A DNA stretch of 64,000 nt from Desulfobacterium sp. (GCA_016342325.1 JAEINR010000004.1:82073-146072), one strand, 5' to 3'; shown: positions 51,600 through 61,881, numbered from the stretch's first letter. Translations and numbers: made by a program. Notes: generated by a model from the letters alone, not told the origin.

Positions 51600-52028
51600 T
51601 CAGGCGATGACATCCTCCTTTGACAACTCTACTATCTTTCCATCAAAGGTGATCACCGTAAAATTGCCTGCCTCATCCTTTGCCTTGACAATGCAGTCGA
51701 TGACATCCCCTTCCTTGGGTTGGATCGAGCACTGCTCCCCCTCGGTCAGGGAGGTGATTTCGACAAATTTTCTCTCGGTGGTAAGCTTTCGGAACTGCTC
51801 TGACGCCTTTTCAAAGACAAGTATTCGGTTAAACTCTTCAGGATCGATGGCTTTTATCTGTTCTCTCAGATCAGCGATCATTGCCTTTTTCTCAGCTATG
51901 ATCTTGACTGTTTTTTTCATTTCATCCGTGTCGGCAGACGGGATTGAAAAGAGAATCTGTTTTTGGATATCCATGTCCACTTCGATGTAATTTATCTTTT
52001 TTAGAATGTCCTGTACTTTTTGACCCAT
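51600..52028 (-). CDS. Conserved hypothetical protein
   Basis: A 142-residue soluble protein I do not recognise. The first half is helical and charged (EMKKTVKIIAEKKAMIADL), and the second half looks beta-rich (GDVIDCIVKAKDEAGNFTVI), possibly a small barrel. There are two cysteines and no membrane segment. It faces rluD, with only 20 bases between the stops, and lies 66 bases after the MFS gene on the same strand. Confidence 0.6.
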   Translation of the reverse strand: MGQKVQDILKKINYIEVDMDIQKQILFSIPSADTDEMKKTVKIIAEKKAMIADLREQIKAIDPEEFNRILVFEKASEQFRKLTTERKFVEITSLTEGEQCSIQPKEGDVIDCIVKAKDEAGNFTVITFDGKIVELSKEDVIA

Positions 52029-52094
52029 AGAATTTTCAGTCCATTTTATCGATTGATTTAAGTTTTACACCTGCCTGTAAATTTTAATCCGCGA

Positions 52095-53270
52095 TTATAC
52101 CCTGTCTTTGTAAAATTTTCCACGCCTATGTCGGATGAGGCCCAGCAAAACCGCCTGGAATAAAAAGAACATGGCCAGCAGGTGGAATCCGGTGAGGCCG
52201 GTGCAGTGTCTTTCCGGTGATGCCAGAATCAGTGGCCCTGAAAAAAATCCCATTCCCCATAAAAGATAAAAGGTTCCGGACACGGTTCCCTTCAGGGTGT
52301 CTCCCACGGCATCATTCAACCATGCCAGGGCTGACACGCAAAACACCCCGAGTCCGAAGCTTGCCAGAAACAGCCATGGATAGATCTCCCCACCCTGTCT
52401 TCCTGGAAACAGTCCCACTCCCATGGAAACCGCAATCAACCCGAAAACCATGGTCTTCCTGCGGCCGTGCCGGTCTGATAGGGGGCCGGTGATGACCTGG
52501 GACAGGCTGATGGCAATGTAGAAAAGCATGAAAAACCATCCGATTCCTGTCTGGGTGAACCCCTTGGTCTGGATCAGAAAGCCGGGGAGGACTGTGAGAA
52601 AGATGCCATAACCGGCTCCGTAAAGAATGATGCCGCTGAACACAGCCAGGGTGCCCGGATCTGTTATTAGAGATTTGAACGCCTTTGTATCCATGGGGTC
52701 TTCATGGTTTGAATGAATTTGGTCCGGATCTTCAACCGCAACAAGGATGAGGAACGCTCCCAGGATGCCTGACAGCGCAAAGAGCAGGAAAGGCTCGTTC
52801 TTTACCCAGTACGCTGAGACCAGGATCCCGGCAACGCTGCCAAGGGTGAGTCCCAGGTGGATGGCGGCGTTGTACAGGCCGATCACCTCTCCCTTGGATC
52901 CGGGGTAGTGGATGGATAGAAGGGCCGGGGCAAGGGACCACAACGGCGCCTCTCCGATTCCCTGGAGCATTCTTCCGAAAAAAATCATCTCCTGGGTGTT
53001 TGAAAAGCAGTAGAGGAGTCCTGAGGCTGAACAGGTCAGGTAGCCTGCCAGGAGAAAACGTCGGAATCCGAATCGGTCTGCCAAACGCCCCATGGGGAGT
53101 TGAAGCAGTACAAAGGAGATCGCAAAGGCCGAAGCCAGGTAGCCCACGGTTTTTAAAGAACCGGTGAGGGTGATGATCTTTTGGGGGAGCAGGGGGACGA
53201 TCATTCCTACCCCGAACATGAATAGAAATACGGACAGGTTCAACGCAATGATGGATCTATGGTTTGCCAT
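52095..53270 (-). CDS. Major facilitator superfamily transporter
   Basis: A 391-residue protein with 12 predicted membrane helices. The MFS signature between helices 2 and 3 reads PMGRLADRFGFRRFL, and a second copy GPLSDRHGRRKTM follows helix 8. The substrate is not predictable; the size and motifs resemble drug or sugar exporters. It lies on the minus strand upstream of the small unknown gene. Confidence 0.85.
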   Translation of the reverse strand: MANHRSIIALNLSVFLFMFGVGMIVPLLPQKIITLTGSLKTVGYLASAFAISFVLLQLPMGRLADRFGFRRFLLAGYLTCSASGLLYCFSNTQEMIFFGRMLQGIGEAPLWSLAPALLSIHYPGSKGEVIGLYNAAIHLGLTLGSVAGILVSAYWVKNEPFLLFALSGILGAFLILVAVEDPDQIHSNHEDPMDTKAFKSLITDPGTLAVFSGIILYGAGYGIFLTVLPGFLIQTKGFTQTGIGWFFMLFYIAISLSQVITGPLSDRHGRRKTMVFGLIAVSMGVGLFPGRQGGEIYPWLFLASFGLGVFCVSALAWLNDAVGDTLKGTVSGTFYLLWGMGFFSGPLILASPERHCTGLTGFHLLAMFFLFQAVLLGLIRHRRGKFYKDRV

Positions 53271-53490
53271 GATATATTCCGCCTTGGGTTGCAGATCCCC
53301 ATGGGTTGTCCTGGAAAAGGCCCTGTATGTGCGGTTTTTTGGGAAACCGTATTTTGGGCGTAACCATGGTCTCTTCCTGAATCAGATCAGGGGATCGATT
53401 GGGGGTGCCGGGTGATAAAGGACTGCAAATTTTATAACTTGAACGAAATAGCTTGTTTTTTGGTCCAACTTATTTCATTTGCTGTCCTAA

Positions 53491-53514
53491 CCTATAACAG
53501 CTAGCTGTTACAGG
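53491..53514. promoter_or_regulatory. Palindromic operator-like site upstream of fdhA1
   Basis: The core TAACAGCTAGCTGTTA is a perfect 16-base palindrome; extending it to 24 bases adds CCT and AGG with one mismatch. It lies about 450 bases before fdhA1 and 220 bases before the MFS gene start. Confidence 0.5.
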
Positions 53515-53703
53515 GCGGCGGAGGCAGGAACTGTTGTGCGTATGGCAACATAAGAATCCAATTCGGTTTGTTTTTCCCCGGGGGTCGGTCATTTTCAATC
53601 CCGGGGTGTTGTTTTAGCCGGAACCCGGGCCTGGAACGACCCGGATGGAGTTAAAGCCTTACCACGAATTGAGATTAAAAGACAAGGGTTGAAAAGTTTT
53701 CCC

Positions 53704-53732
53704 TTGACACGATCCAAGGCAACCATTAAGTA
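53704..53732 (+). promoter_or_regulatory. Possible promoter for fdhA1
   Basis: TTGACA, 17-base spacer, TAAGTA. The -35 box is perfect but the -10 box is poor. It would give a leader of about 210 bases. Confidence 0.35.
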
Positions 53733-53947
53733 GGAAAAACAATTTCCATTGTTCGTAATGGTATGGAATGGTTAATCAAGGTGTTTTTTGGTCCTTTAAG
53801 AAATGATATCTGGGTATTTGTTACCATGGGTCACTATCGTTTGGCCATGGGAGATATAACCTAGCAAGAAGCTGTGATAAAAAGGGAGTTCAACCTGTTC
53901 ATTAGGAGGCAGCTTTTTTGCTGCGCCAATCAAAGGAGACTCGTTCG

Positions 53948-56710
53948 ATGACAGATAGTTTCATGGTGATAAACAACCGGGAGGTCCGTTTTGAACCGGG
54001 CCAGACCATCCTTGAGGTGGCCGGAGCCAATAATATCGAGATACCGACCCTGTGCCATCTCAAGGGAACCACCCCCACCGGCGCCTGTCGAATCTGTGTC
54101 GTGGAGGTGGAGGGTCCGGATAAGCTCGTTCCCTCCTGTGCCGAGCCTGCCAGGGTCGGCATGGTTGTTCAGACGGAATCTGCCGAGGTGATCAAGGCCA
54201 GGCGAAGCATCCTTCGGTTGATGCTCTCATCGGGAAATCACAATTGCGACATCAAGGATTATGACACCAAGGACTGGACCCAGGATCAGCTCAGGCTGCT
54301 TTCCGGGGAGACGCCCCAGGAACTCTGTCCTGCCTGGGGGGATTGCAAGCTCCAGGACCTTGCTTTCAAATATCAGGTCAAAGCGGTGGGCCAGCCCCTT
54401 TCCGAGTGCAAGTATCCCATGGAGACGGGCAATCCCCTGATCGTCAGGGATTTTTCCCGGTGTATTCTCTGCGGCCGTTGTGTCCAGGCCTGCCGGGAGG
54501 TTCAGGTAAACAATGCCATCGATTTTGGATACCGGGGGGCGGATGCTAAAATCATTGCCGGAACCGATGTCTCACTCAAGGATTCCGACTGCGTGTTTTG
54601 CGGGGAGTGCATCCAGGTCTGTCCTGTGGGGGCGCTTTTCGAGAAAAAGGCGAAGAACGGGGCCCGGCCCTGGGAGACGCAAAAAATAAGGACCACCTGT
54701 CCCTATTGCGGTGTGGGCTGCCAGCAGATTCTCCATGTCAAGGACGGCACCATCATGAAGGTGACCGGTGCCGAGGATGGTAAGCCCAACCTGGGTCGGC
54801 TCTGCGTTAAAGGCCGGTTCGGGTATGATTTTATCTATTCAAAGGAGCGGCTTAAAACCCCTTTGATTCGGGAGGGTGAGACCTTTAGGAGCGCTTCCTG
54901 GGACGAGGCCTTGAACCTTGTGGCCCACCGGTTCTCAAAGATCATTGATACCCATGGTCCGGATGCCCTGGCAGGCGTGAGCTGCGCCAGGAGTATCAAC
55001 GAGGACTCCTATCAGATGCAGAAGTTGTTTCGCGCGGTGTTCAAGACCAACAATATTGACCATTGTGCCCGCACTTGACATGCTCCCACCGTCGCAGGTC
55101 TTGCGACAGCTTTTGGTTCAGGTGCAATGACAAACTCCTTTGGGGAGTTTTCCCGGGCAAAGATGTTTCTTGTGATCGGGTCCAATATGACCGAGGCCCA
55201 TCCCGTGGCCGCCACATTTTTGAAGAATGCGGTGATGGACGGGGCCAAGCTCATTGTTGTAGATCCCCGGGCCCATGCCCTTACCCGGTTTGCCGACCTC
55301 CATGTGCCCATCCGGGTGGGCAGCGACATCGCCTTTATGAACGGGGTGATGAACGTGTTGATCAAGGAGGATCTCTATGACAAGGAATTTGTTAAAACCC
55401 GTACGGTTAACTTTGAAGAACTCAAACAGACCGTGCTCGCCTGTGAGCCCGAGGCCATGGCCGTCATCTGCGGCATCGAGCCCGGGGTCATCGTCAAAGC
55501 GGCCCGGATGCTTGCTGCTGTAAAGCCGGTAATGCTCTGCTACACCCTGGGGATCACCGAGCACACCTGCGGGCGAAACAATGTGGTTTCCACGGCCAAC
55601 CTCCAAATGCTCCTTGGCAACATGGGCATGGAGTGTGGGGGTGTGAATCCCCTGAGGGGTCAGAACAACGTCCAGGGTGCCTGCGACATGGGGGCACTCC
55701 CCAATGTCTACCCCGGATACCAGCAGGTGATCAACGAGGAATCCCGGAAGAAATTCGGCACGTTCTGGGATGTGGGTAACCTGCCCGACAAAAACGGGCT
55801 CATGATCCCCCAGATGATGGACGGTCTGGTGGACAAGTCGGTTCGGGGGTTCTATATCTTTGGGGAGAACCTTGCCAACACCGAGCCTGACATCCGGAAG
55901 GTGGAGCATGAACTTGCCTCGGCTGAGTTCCTGGTGGTGCAGGACATCTTTCTCAACGAGACCACTCGGTTTGCCGACGTCGTCTTACCCGCCGCCGCCT
56001 GGAGTGAGAATGACGGCACGTTCACCAACAGTGAGCGCCGGGTGAGCCGGGTGAGAACGGCAAGTGTTCCCCCGGGGAAGGCCATGCCCAACTGGTGGAT
56101 CTTCCGGGAGATTGCTAAACGCATGGGGCAGACCTGGGAATCTGTGAGTGCCCAGGAGATTTGGGACAACGAGATCTCCGTGCTTGCCCCGGCCCTTGGC
56201 GGCATCAAATACCATCGCATCGAAGGGGACGGCCTCCAATGGCCCTGTCCCACGGTTGAGCATCCGGGTACCCCGGTCCTGCATCAGAAAATCTTTACTT
56301 CAGGCAAGGGCAGCTTCACTCCGGTTACGTGGACGCCGCCGGCCGAGGTGCCCGATGATGCGTATCCCTTTGTGCTGAGTACGGGACGACGGCTCTATCA
56401 CTATCACACCCGGACCCAGACAGGCCGGTGCGAAGGGCTTAATGACCTTTTAAGCGAGGAAACCGCAGATATCTCCCTCGGGGATGCCCAGCGCTTGGGG
56501 GTTGCTGACGGAGAAAGGGTGGTTGTGCGTTCCCGGCGGGGAAGGGTGGAGGTCAAGGCCAGGGTGACGGAGGAAGTGCCCAAGGGCATGGTGTGGATGG
56601 CGTTTCATTTCAGGGAAGGCAATGCAAACTGGCTGACCAATCCGGCCTTTGATCCGTTTACGTTGACGGCCGAGTACAAGGCCTGCGCTGTGAGTCTTGA
56701 AAAGGCGTAA
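53948..56710 (+). CDS. fdhA: Selenocysteine formate dehydrogenase alpha subunit (copy 1)
   Basis: A 920-residue molybdenum/tungsten enzyme interconverting CO2 and formate. An in-frame TGA at 55076-55078 (codon 377, context HCART-U-HAPTVAG) is read as selenocysteine. The N-terminal [2Fe-2S] domain (CHLKGTTPTGACRIC), His-Cys3 cluster region (GNHNCDIKD), two [4Fe-4S] motifs (CILCGRCVQAC, CVFCGECIQVC) and the catalytic [4Fe-4S] site CPYCGVGC precede it. After it come GVNPLRGQNNVQGACDMG and the C-terminal pterin domain. This form transfers electrons to NAD(P)- or ferredoxin-linked partners. AAAGGAGA precedes the ATG. It is cytoplasmic: no Tat signal. Confidence 0.95.
55076..55107 (+). promoter_or_regulatory. 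Selenocysteine codon and SECIS hairpin of fdhA1
   Basis: The TGA is followed 13 bases later by GTCGCA (55091-55096), loop GGTCT, and TGCGAC (55102-55107), a perfect six-pair stem. The loop matches the GGUCU loop known from Escherichia coli fdhF, which binds SelB. Confidence 0.9.
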
Positions 56711-56721
56711 GGCAATGACAA

Positions 56722-56755
56722 AAAGACCCGGTTCGTTGGGGCGAACCGGGTCTTT
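56722..56755. terminator. Bidirectional terminator between the two fdhA genes
   Basis: AAAGACCCGGTTCG and CGAACCGGGTCTTT pair perfectly around six bases. The A and T ends make it serve both converging genes. It lies 11 bases after fdhA1 and about 100 from the fdhA2 stop. Confidence 0.85.
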
Positions 56756-56854
56756 GACTAATCATCTATTTTTATATGAAACTAGGGTCAAAGCGATCTA
56801 TTCAGTTTTCGTTGGGGTCGAAGCCCAAATACCATGCTCCGGCCATGTCGGTTA

Positions 56855-59620
56855 TCAGGCGGCCCTTCGTATGGTTATGGCGCACACCTTAAATTCGGGA
56901 ATCTTTGCAACCGGATCCACTTTGGCATTGGTCAGGCGGTTGGCCGCAGCCTTTGCAAAGTGGAAAGGAATGAACAGGGTGCCGTCCACAGCCTTGGACG
57001 AGATCTCAAGTTTTGCCTTGATCTTGCCCCTCCGGGAGAGGACATCCACCATGATACCGTCTTCAAAGCCAAGGCGTTGGGCGTCATTGGCGGAGATTTC
57101 CACAAAACACTCCGGGGACATGGTGTTGAGCCCCGGGCTCTTCATGGTCATGGTGCCGGTATGGTAGTGGTAGAGCACTCGGCCTGTGGTGAGCATGAAG
57201 GGGTAGTCCTTGTCCGGCAGCTCGGCCGGGGGTCTGTGGTCAATGGCATGGAACATGCCCTTGCCCCGGGTGAACTGTTTGGTGTGGAGGATGGGGGTAC
57301 CCGGATGCTCAACCGTGGGGCAGGGCCAGTGGAGTCCCACGTTTTCGATTCTCTCCCAGGTGATGCCGGCATAGGAGGGGGTGACCGTGGTCATCTCTTC
57401 AAAGATGGCATTGCTGTTGGGGTAGTTCATGGGATAGCCCATGCGGGTGGCGATCTCACTGAGAATTCTCCAGTCATCCCTGGCAAAGCCTGGGGCTTCC
57501 ACGGCTTTTCTCACCCGCTGCACCCTTCTTTCGGTGTTGGAGAAGGTGCCCTCTTTTTCGGCAAAGCAGAAGGCGGGCAGCACCACGTCCGCCATTTGAG
57601 CGGTCTCCGTGAGGAAAATATCCTGGACCACCATGAAGTCGAGATTTTCGATGGCCTTTTCCGCATGGTTGAGGTCCGGGTCGGACACCATGGGGTTTTC
57701 ACCAACGATATAGAGGGCTTTGAGGGTTCCGCTATGAGCCCCTTCGATCATGTCGGTTGCGGTGAGGCCGGGCTTGGCCGGAAGATCGGTGACACCCCAG
57801 GTCTTTTCGAACTTGGCCCTGGCTGTGTCGTCGTCCACCTTCTGGTAGGCCGTGAGAACGTTGGGAAGACCGCCCATGTCGCAGGCGCCCTGGACGTTGT
57901 TCTGGCCCCTCAGGGGATTGACGCCCCCCCCGGGGATTCCCAGGTTACCGGTGAGCATGGAGAGGTTGGCCAGGGATTTGACGTTGTCGGTTCCAGTGGT
58001 GTGCTGGGTGATGCCCATGCAGTAAAGGATGCTTGCGTTCTTGGCCTTGGCAAAGGTTCTGGCCGTTTCTGTGATATCTGTTGCGCTGATCCCGGTGATG
58101 GCCTCCACATAGTCGGGGGTGTAGGTTTCAACGGTTTTTTTGAGTTCCTCAAATCCTTCACATCGTTTTTCGACAAAGGTCTTGTCAAAGAGGTTCTCCT
58201 TGATGATCACGTGCATGAGGCCGTTGATCCAGGCGATGTCCGTGCCAAGCTCCGGTCTCAGCCAGGTGTTTGCATGGTGGGCGAGCTTGATCCGTCTCGG
58301 ATCGATGACAATGAGGGTGGTGCCCTTGAGGGCCGCCCTTTTAATAAAGGTGGAGAGTACAGGGTGATTTTCCGTGGTGTTGGATCCTGTGACCAGGATT
58401 ACCTCCGCGGTTTCAATGTCGGCAATGGTGTTTGTCATTGCGCCGGAACCAAAAGCTGCAGCCAGACCGGCTACGGTGGAGGAATGTCACAGTCGGGCGC
58501 AATGGTCGACATTGTTTGTCTTGAGCACGGCCCTTGTGAACTTCTGGGCAATATAGTTTTCTTCATTGGTGACCCTTGCCGAGGTGAGCATCCCTATACT
58601 ATCGGAACCGTGGTCTTTTTTGATTTGGGTGAGCGTGTTGGCAACAAGGTCCAGGGCTTCATCCCATGTGGCACCTTCGAGCTTGCCGTTCTTTCGTATC
58701 AGGGGCGAGGTGAGGCGCTCGGGGGAGCCGACAAAATCAAAACCGAACCGTCCCTTGACGCAGAGACTGCCGTTGTTGGGGGGGGTGTCGCCAGCACTGT
58801 TCACCTGGATGATCCGGTTGTTCTGGACACTGAGTTCTATCTGGCAGCCGACCCCGCAGTAGGAGCAAGTGGTGCGTATCTTTTTTGTCTTGACGAAGCG
58901 CTCGGGCTTCATGGCATGTTCCGTGACAAGGGCGCCCACAGGGCAGACCTCGATGCACTCACCGCAGAAGACGCAGTCGGAGTCCTTGAGGGCCACATCT
59001 GTCCCGGCAATGATTTTTGTGTCTGCGCCCCGGTAGCCGAAGTCGATGGCGTTGTTCACCTGGATGTCCCTGCAGGCCTGGACACATCGACCACAGAGGA
59101 TGCAACGGGAAAAATCCCTGATCATAAAGGGGTTGACCCGCTCCATGGGGTATTTGCTTTCGGACTGGGGAAGGCCCTGGGCCTTCACCTGGTAACGGTA
59201 GGCCAGATCCTGGAGTTTGCACTCGCCCCAGACCGGGCAGAGATCCTGGGTGCCGTCTACTTCAAGCACCTTGAGCTGGAACTGGGTCCAATCTTTTGTG
59301 TCAAAATCCCGGATGGCGCAGTTGTGGTGCCCGGAAGACAGCATCAGCCGGATGATGGATCTTCTAGCAGTTATTACTTCCTGGGACTCGCTGTAAACGA
59401 CCATGTTGGCGGCGGCAGGCGTGGCACAGGAAGCGACAAGGTTCGGTGCCCCTTCAACTTCAACGACGCAGATTCGGCAAGCGCCCGTTGGGGTGGCTCC
59501 CTTGAGATGGCACAGGGTGGGGATGAAAATGTTGTTGCGATGGGCAACGTCCAGGATGGTCTCGCTGGGCTCAAAGGCGAAACGTTTGTTATCTATGGTG
59601 ATATGAGTCTCATTTCCCAT
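56855..59620 (-). CDS. fdhA: Selenocysteine formate dehydrogenase alpha subunit (copy 2)
   Basis: A 921-residue paralogue of copy 1 with the same domain order: N-terminal [2Fe-2S] (CHLKGATPTGACRIC), GHHNCAIRD, CILCGRCVQAC, CVFCGECIEVC and the CSYCGVGC site. The in-frame TGA at 58487-58489 (codon 378, context DHCARL-U-HSSTVAG) is read as selenocysteine. The start at 59620 (MGNETH) is chosen by GGAGAGG; an upstream ATG at 59680 is unlikely. It converges on copy 1 and shares its terminator. Metal preference (Mo or W) is not visible. Confidence 0.95.
58458..58489 (-). promoter_or_regulatory. Selenocysteine codon and SECIS hairpin of fdhA2
   Basis: On the minus strand TGA is followed after 12 bases by GTAGCC, loop GGTCT and GGCTGC, six pairs with one G-T. 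Stem position and loop are the same as in copy 1, although the surrounding bases differ. Confidence 0.9.
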
Positions 59621-59731
59621 GGGGGTCCTCTCCAAAACTGTTGTTGCAAAGTTAACTCCAGAAATGAAATATAGGTACATGATTCCTTGGGCAATGTCAA
59701 TGTGATCATCTCCTAAATTTTAATGATATCG

Positions 59732-59760
59732 TTGACATTTCCTCATTACCTGTTTATAAA
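59732..59760 (+). promoter_or_regulatory. Sigma-70 promoter of the RnfB-GltD fusion gene
   Basis: TTGACA, 17-base spacer, TATAAA: an almost ideal match, 52 bases before the ATG at 59812. It lies in the 191-base gap shared with divergent fdhA2. Confidence 0.75.
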
Positions 59761-59811
59761 AGTCGAGGACAATCTGGAAGCCCTATTAATATTGAACATG
59801 CGGAGGTAGCA

Positions 59812-61881
59812 ATGCTTGAAGCGGTCTTTTTGATGGGTGGCCTAGGCCTCGTGATTGGCGGCGCCCTGGCCCTTGCGTCTAAAGTTTTTTATGTGTATGT
59901 GGATCCGCTGGTAGCGGCGGTTGATGATGTCCTTCCCGGAGCAAACTGTGGCGGTTGCGGGTTTCCCGGATGCACGCCAAACGCCCAGGCCATTGTTGAC
60001 GGAAAATCTTCCCCCGACTCCTGTGTTGCGGCGGGGTCCGATGTGGCTGAAGCCATTGCGGGTCTCATGGGTGTCTCCATTGAGGCCAAGGAGCCGGAAT
60101 TGGCCCTTCCCGGCTGCCATTATAGTATTGAAGATACGGATATCAAATATCTCTACGACGGACTGTCGGACTGCAGGGCAGCAGCCCTTGTTTCAGGCGG
60201 CATGAAGGTGTGCAGCATTGGCTGTCTCGGCCTTGGCACCTGTGTCAAGACCTGTCCCTTTGGCGCCTTGTCCATGGGGGCTGACGCCCTTCCCAAGGTG
60301 GACCAGGAAAAGTGCACCGGTTGCGGCGCCTGTGAACGGGCCTGTCCGAAAAATATCATACGCCTCACCTCGGTTACCCGCAGGATTATCAGCGAGTATA
60401 CGGAAGACGAGTGCGTCACTCCCTGCCAGCGGGCGTGTCCCACGGGCCTTGATGTCCGTGAATATGTCCGGTTGATCCGGCACGGAGATCCCGAAGGCGC
60501 TGTCCAGGTGATCAAGGAGAGAAATCCCTTTCCGACTGTTATCGGACGAATCTGTCCTGCTTTGTGCGAAGTTGCCTGCAGGCGGCAATACCTGGATGAA
60601 CCCGTTGCAATCAACCATTTAAAGCGATATGCCTGTGATATTGAGATGACCCTTGGCAAACGGGTCCAGCCCTATAAGGCCCCTGCCACGGGAAAACGAG
60701 TTGCGGTTATCGGCGGCGGCGTGGAGGGTCTTTCTACTGGTTTTTTCACGGCACGGCTGGGCCATGAACCAACGGTGTTCGAGGCCACAGCTCTGCTCGG
60801 CGGGCTCCTGCGGGTAGCGATCTCCGAGGACCGGCTCCCCCAGAATGTTCTGGATTGGGATATCGAAGGGGTGCTCGAGATGGGTGTCAAGACCCGGATG
60901 AGCGTTAAAGCAGGGCGTGATTTTACCATTCCATCCCTCTTAAAAGAGGGATTTGAGGCGGTCTTCACGGCCACCGGCGGCTGGGACAACCGGCTGGCCC
61001 GGGGGGATGTGGCTGAACGGGCCACGGTGTTCCCCGGTGGCTACCTGTTGATAGACCTGCTTCGCACCGACATTGAAAAAAGCGAACGGATTCCCTGCGG
61101 ACGAAACGTGGTCATCGCCGGCGGCGGCATGATGATCCCCAACGCCGTCAAAATATGCAAGGAGCTGGGCGCCGAAACCATCACCGTGATTTCAAGGAAG
61201 CTTGCGGAGAATTCCTCCTTTGACAACGCAGCCCTTGCAGACATTCGCCAAACAGGGGCGTCGGTGCATTACAACACGGGCATCACCCGGCTTTATGGTG
61301 AAGAGGATCGCCTCACCCATATCGAATACACTGAATTTGATTCAGGAACAAAGCATATTCTCACGGCAGACACCCTGTTTCTGGCTTCGGGACGCTTTCC
61401 TGAACTGGTGTTTGTTCGCGCTGAAAAGCTGGACAAAGAGGATGAAGCCGGAGCCGACAGCCTTGCCCCATTGCGGTGGGAGGGGATCGAGATCTATAAG
61501 GAACCGGTCAACAGGCGTGAACACGGCCTCCTTTCCAAGGGGGATGTCATCAGCGGCTACAGTGCTGCGGTGGCAGCCATCAACGGCGGTCGTAAGGCCG
61601 CAGCCTCCATACACCATCTTATGTATGGGATTTCCCTTGAGTATCCGTCAAATCTGATAACAAAGCAGAGCGTTCTCCAGGGGATCAACCACCTTGAGGG
61701 CGTTCAAATCTCACCCAGGAACATCATGCCTGCGAAGGATATCACCAATCGTGGCAACGAGGAACTGTTCCAGGGATTCAGTGATGAGACCGCCATCAGT
61801 GAGGCGGAACGCTGCCTTCGGTGCGGGCTGATCTGCTATGAGCGATCCAAGCTTGAGGAAGGAAAAGAGGTTGTTGATTAA
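59812..61881 (+). CDS. RnfB-like/GltD-like fusion oxidoreductase
   Basis: A 689-residue membrane-tethered iron-sulfur flavoprotein. One N-terminal transmembrane helix (residues 4-30) and the RnfB [4Fe-4S] motif (ANCGGCGFPGC, later SC) come first. Ferredoxin-type motifs follow (GTCVKTCPFGA, CTGCGACERACP). From about residue 200 it continues like the small subunit of glutamate synthase or NfnB: CVTPCQRACPTGLDVREY, then FAD loop AVIGGGVEGLSTG and second dinucleotide loop IAGGGMMIPNAV, ending with CLRCGLIC. It may move electrons between ferredoxin and NAD(P)H at the membrane (inference). It lies beside fdhA2 and 40 bases before the kinase gene. Confidence 0.88.
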   Translation: MLEAVFLMGGLGLVIGGALALASKVFYVYVDPLVAAVDDVLPGANCGGCGFPGCTPNAQAIVDGKSSPDSCVAAGSDVAEAIAGLMGVSIEAKEPELALPGCHYSIEDTDIKYLYDGLSDCRAAALVSGGMKVCSIGCLGLGTCVKTCPFGALSMGADALPKVDQEKCTGCGACERACPKNIIRLTSVTRRIISEYTEDECVTPCQRACPTGLDVREYVRLIRHGDPEGAVQVIKERNPFPTVIGRICPALCEVACRRQYLDEPVAINHLKRYACDIEMTLGKRVQPYKAPATGKRVAVIGGGVEGLSTGFFTARLGHEPTVFEATALLGGLLRVAISEDRLPQNVLDWDIEGVLEMGVKTRMSVKAGRDFTIPSLLKEGFEAVFTATGGWDNRLARGDVAERATVFPGGYLLIDLLRTDIEKSERIPCGRNVVIAGGGMMIPNAVKICKELGAETITVISRKLAENSSFDNAALADIRQTGASVHYNTGITRLYGEEDRLTHIEYTEFDSGTKHILTADTLFLASGRFPELVFVRAEKLDKEDEAGADSLAPLRWEGIEIYKEPVNRREHGLLSKGDVISGYSAAVAAINGGRKAAASIHHLMYGISLEYPSNLITKQSVLQGINHLEGVQISPRNIMPAKDITNRGNEELFQGFSDETAISEAERCLRCGLICYERSKLEEGKEVVD

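Larger units (their letters stand above)
53271..53947. other. Long intergenic stretch upstream of fdhA1
   Basis: 677 bases without a supported gene. It contains a 24-base near-perfect palindrome (53491-53514), a possible promoter (53704-53732) and a GCAGC/GCTGC hairpin around six T just before the gene. A frame at 53164-53415 is the shadow of the MFS gene start. Confidence 0.6.

Noticed and set aside
53908..53921. Sigma-54-like GG-N10-GC before fdhA1
   Set aside because: The predicted start falls inside the ribosome site, and the bases are better explained as a GCAGC/GCTGC hairpin around six T.
53918..55078. A short formate dehydrogenase fragment ending at TGA plus a second gene from 55127
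   Set aside because: The two parts are in the same frame, the TGA sits at the active-site Sec position, and a SECIS hairpin follows, so this is one gene and not a pseudogene.
56834..59674. A 946-codon open frame antisense to fdhA2
   Set aside because: It is a by-product of GC-rich codon use opposite a well-supported gene. The composition is Gly/His/Val-rich without any domain, and it has no ribosome site.
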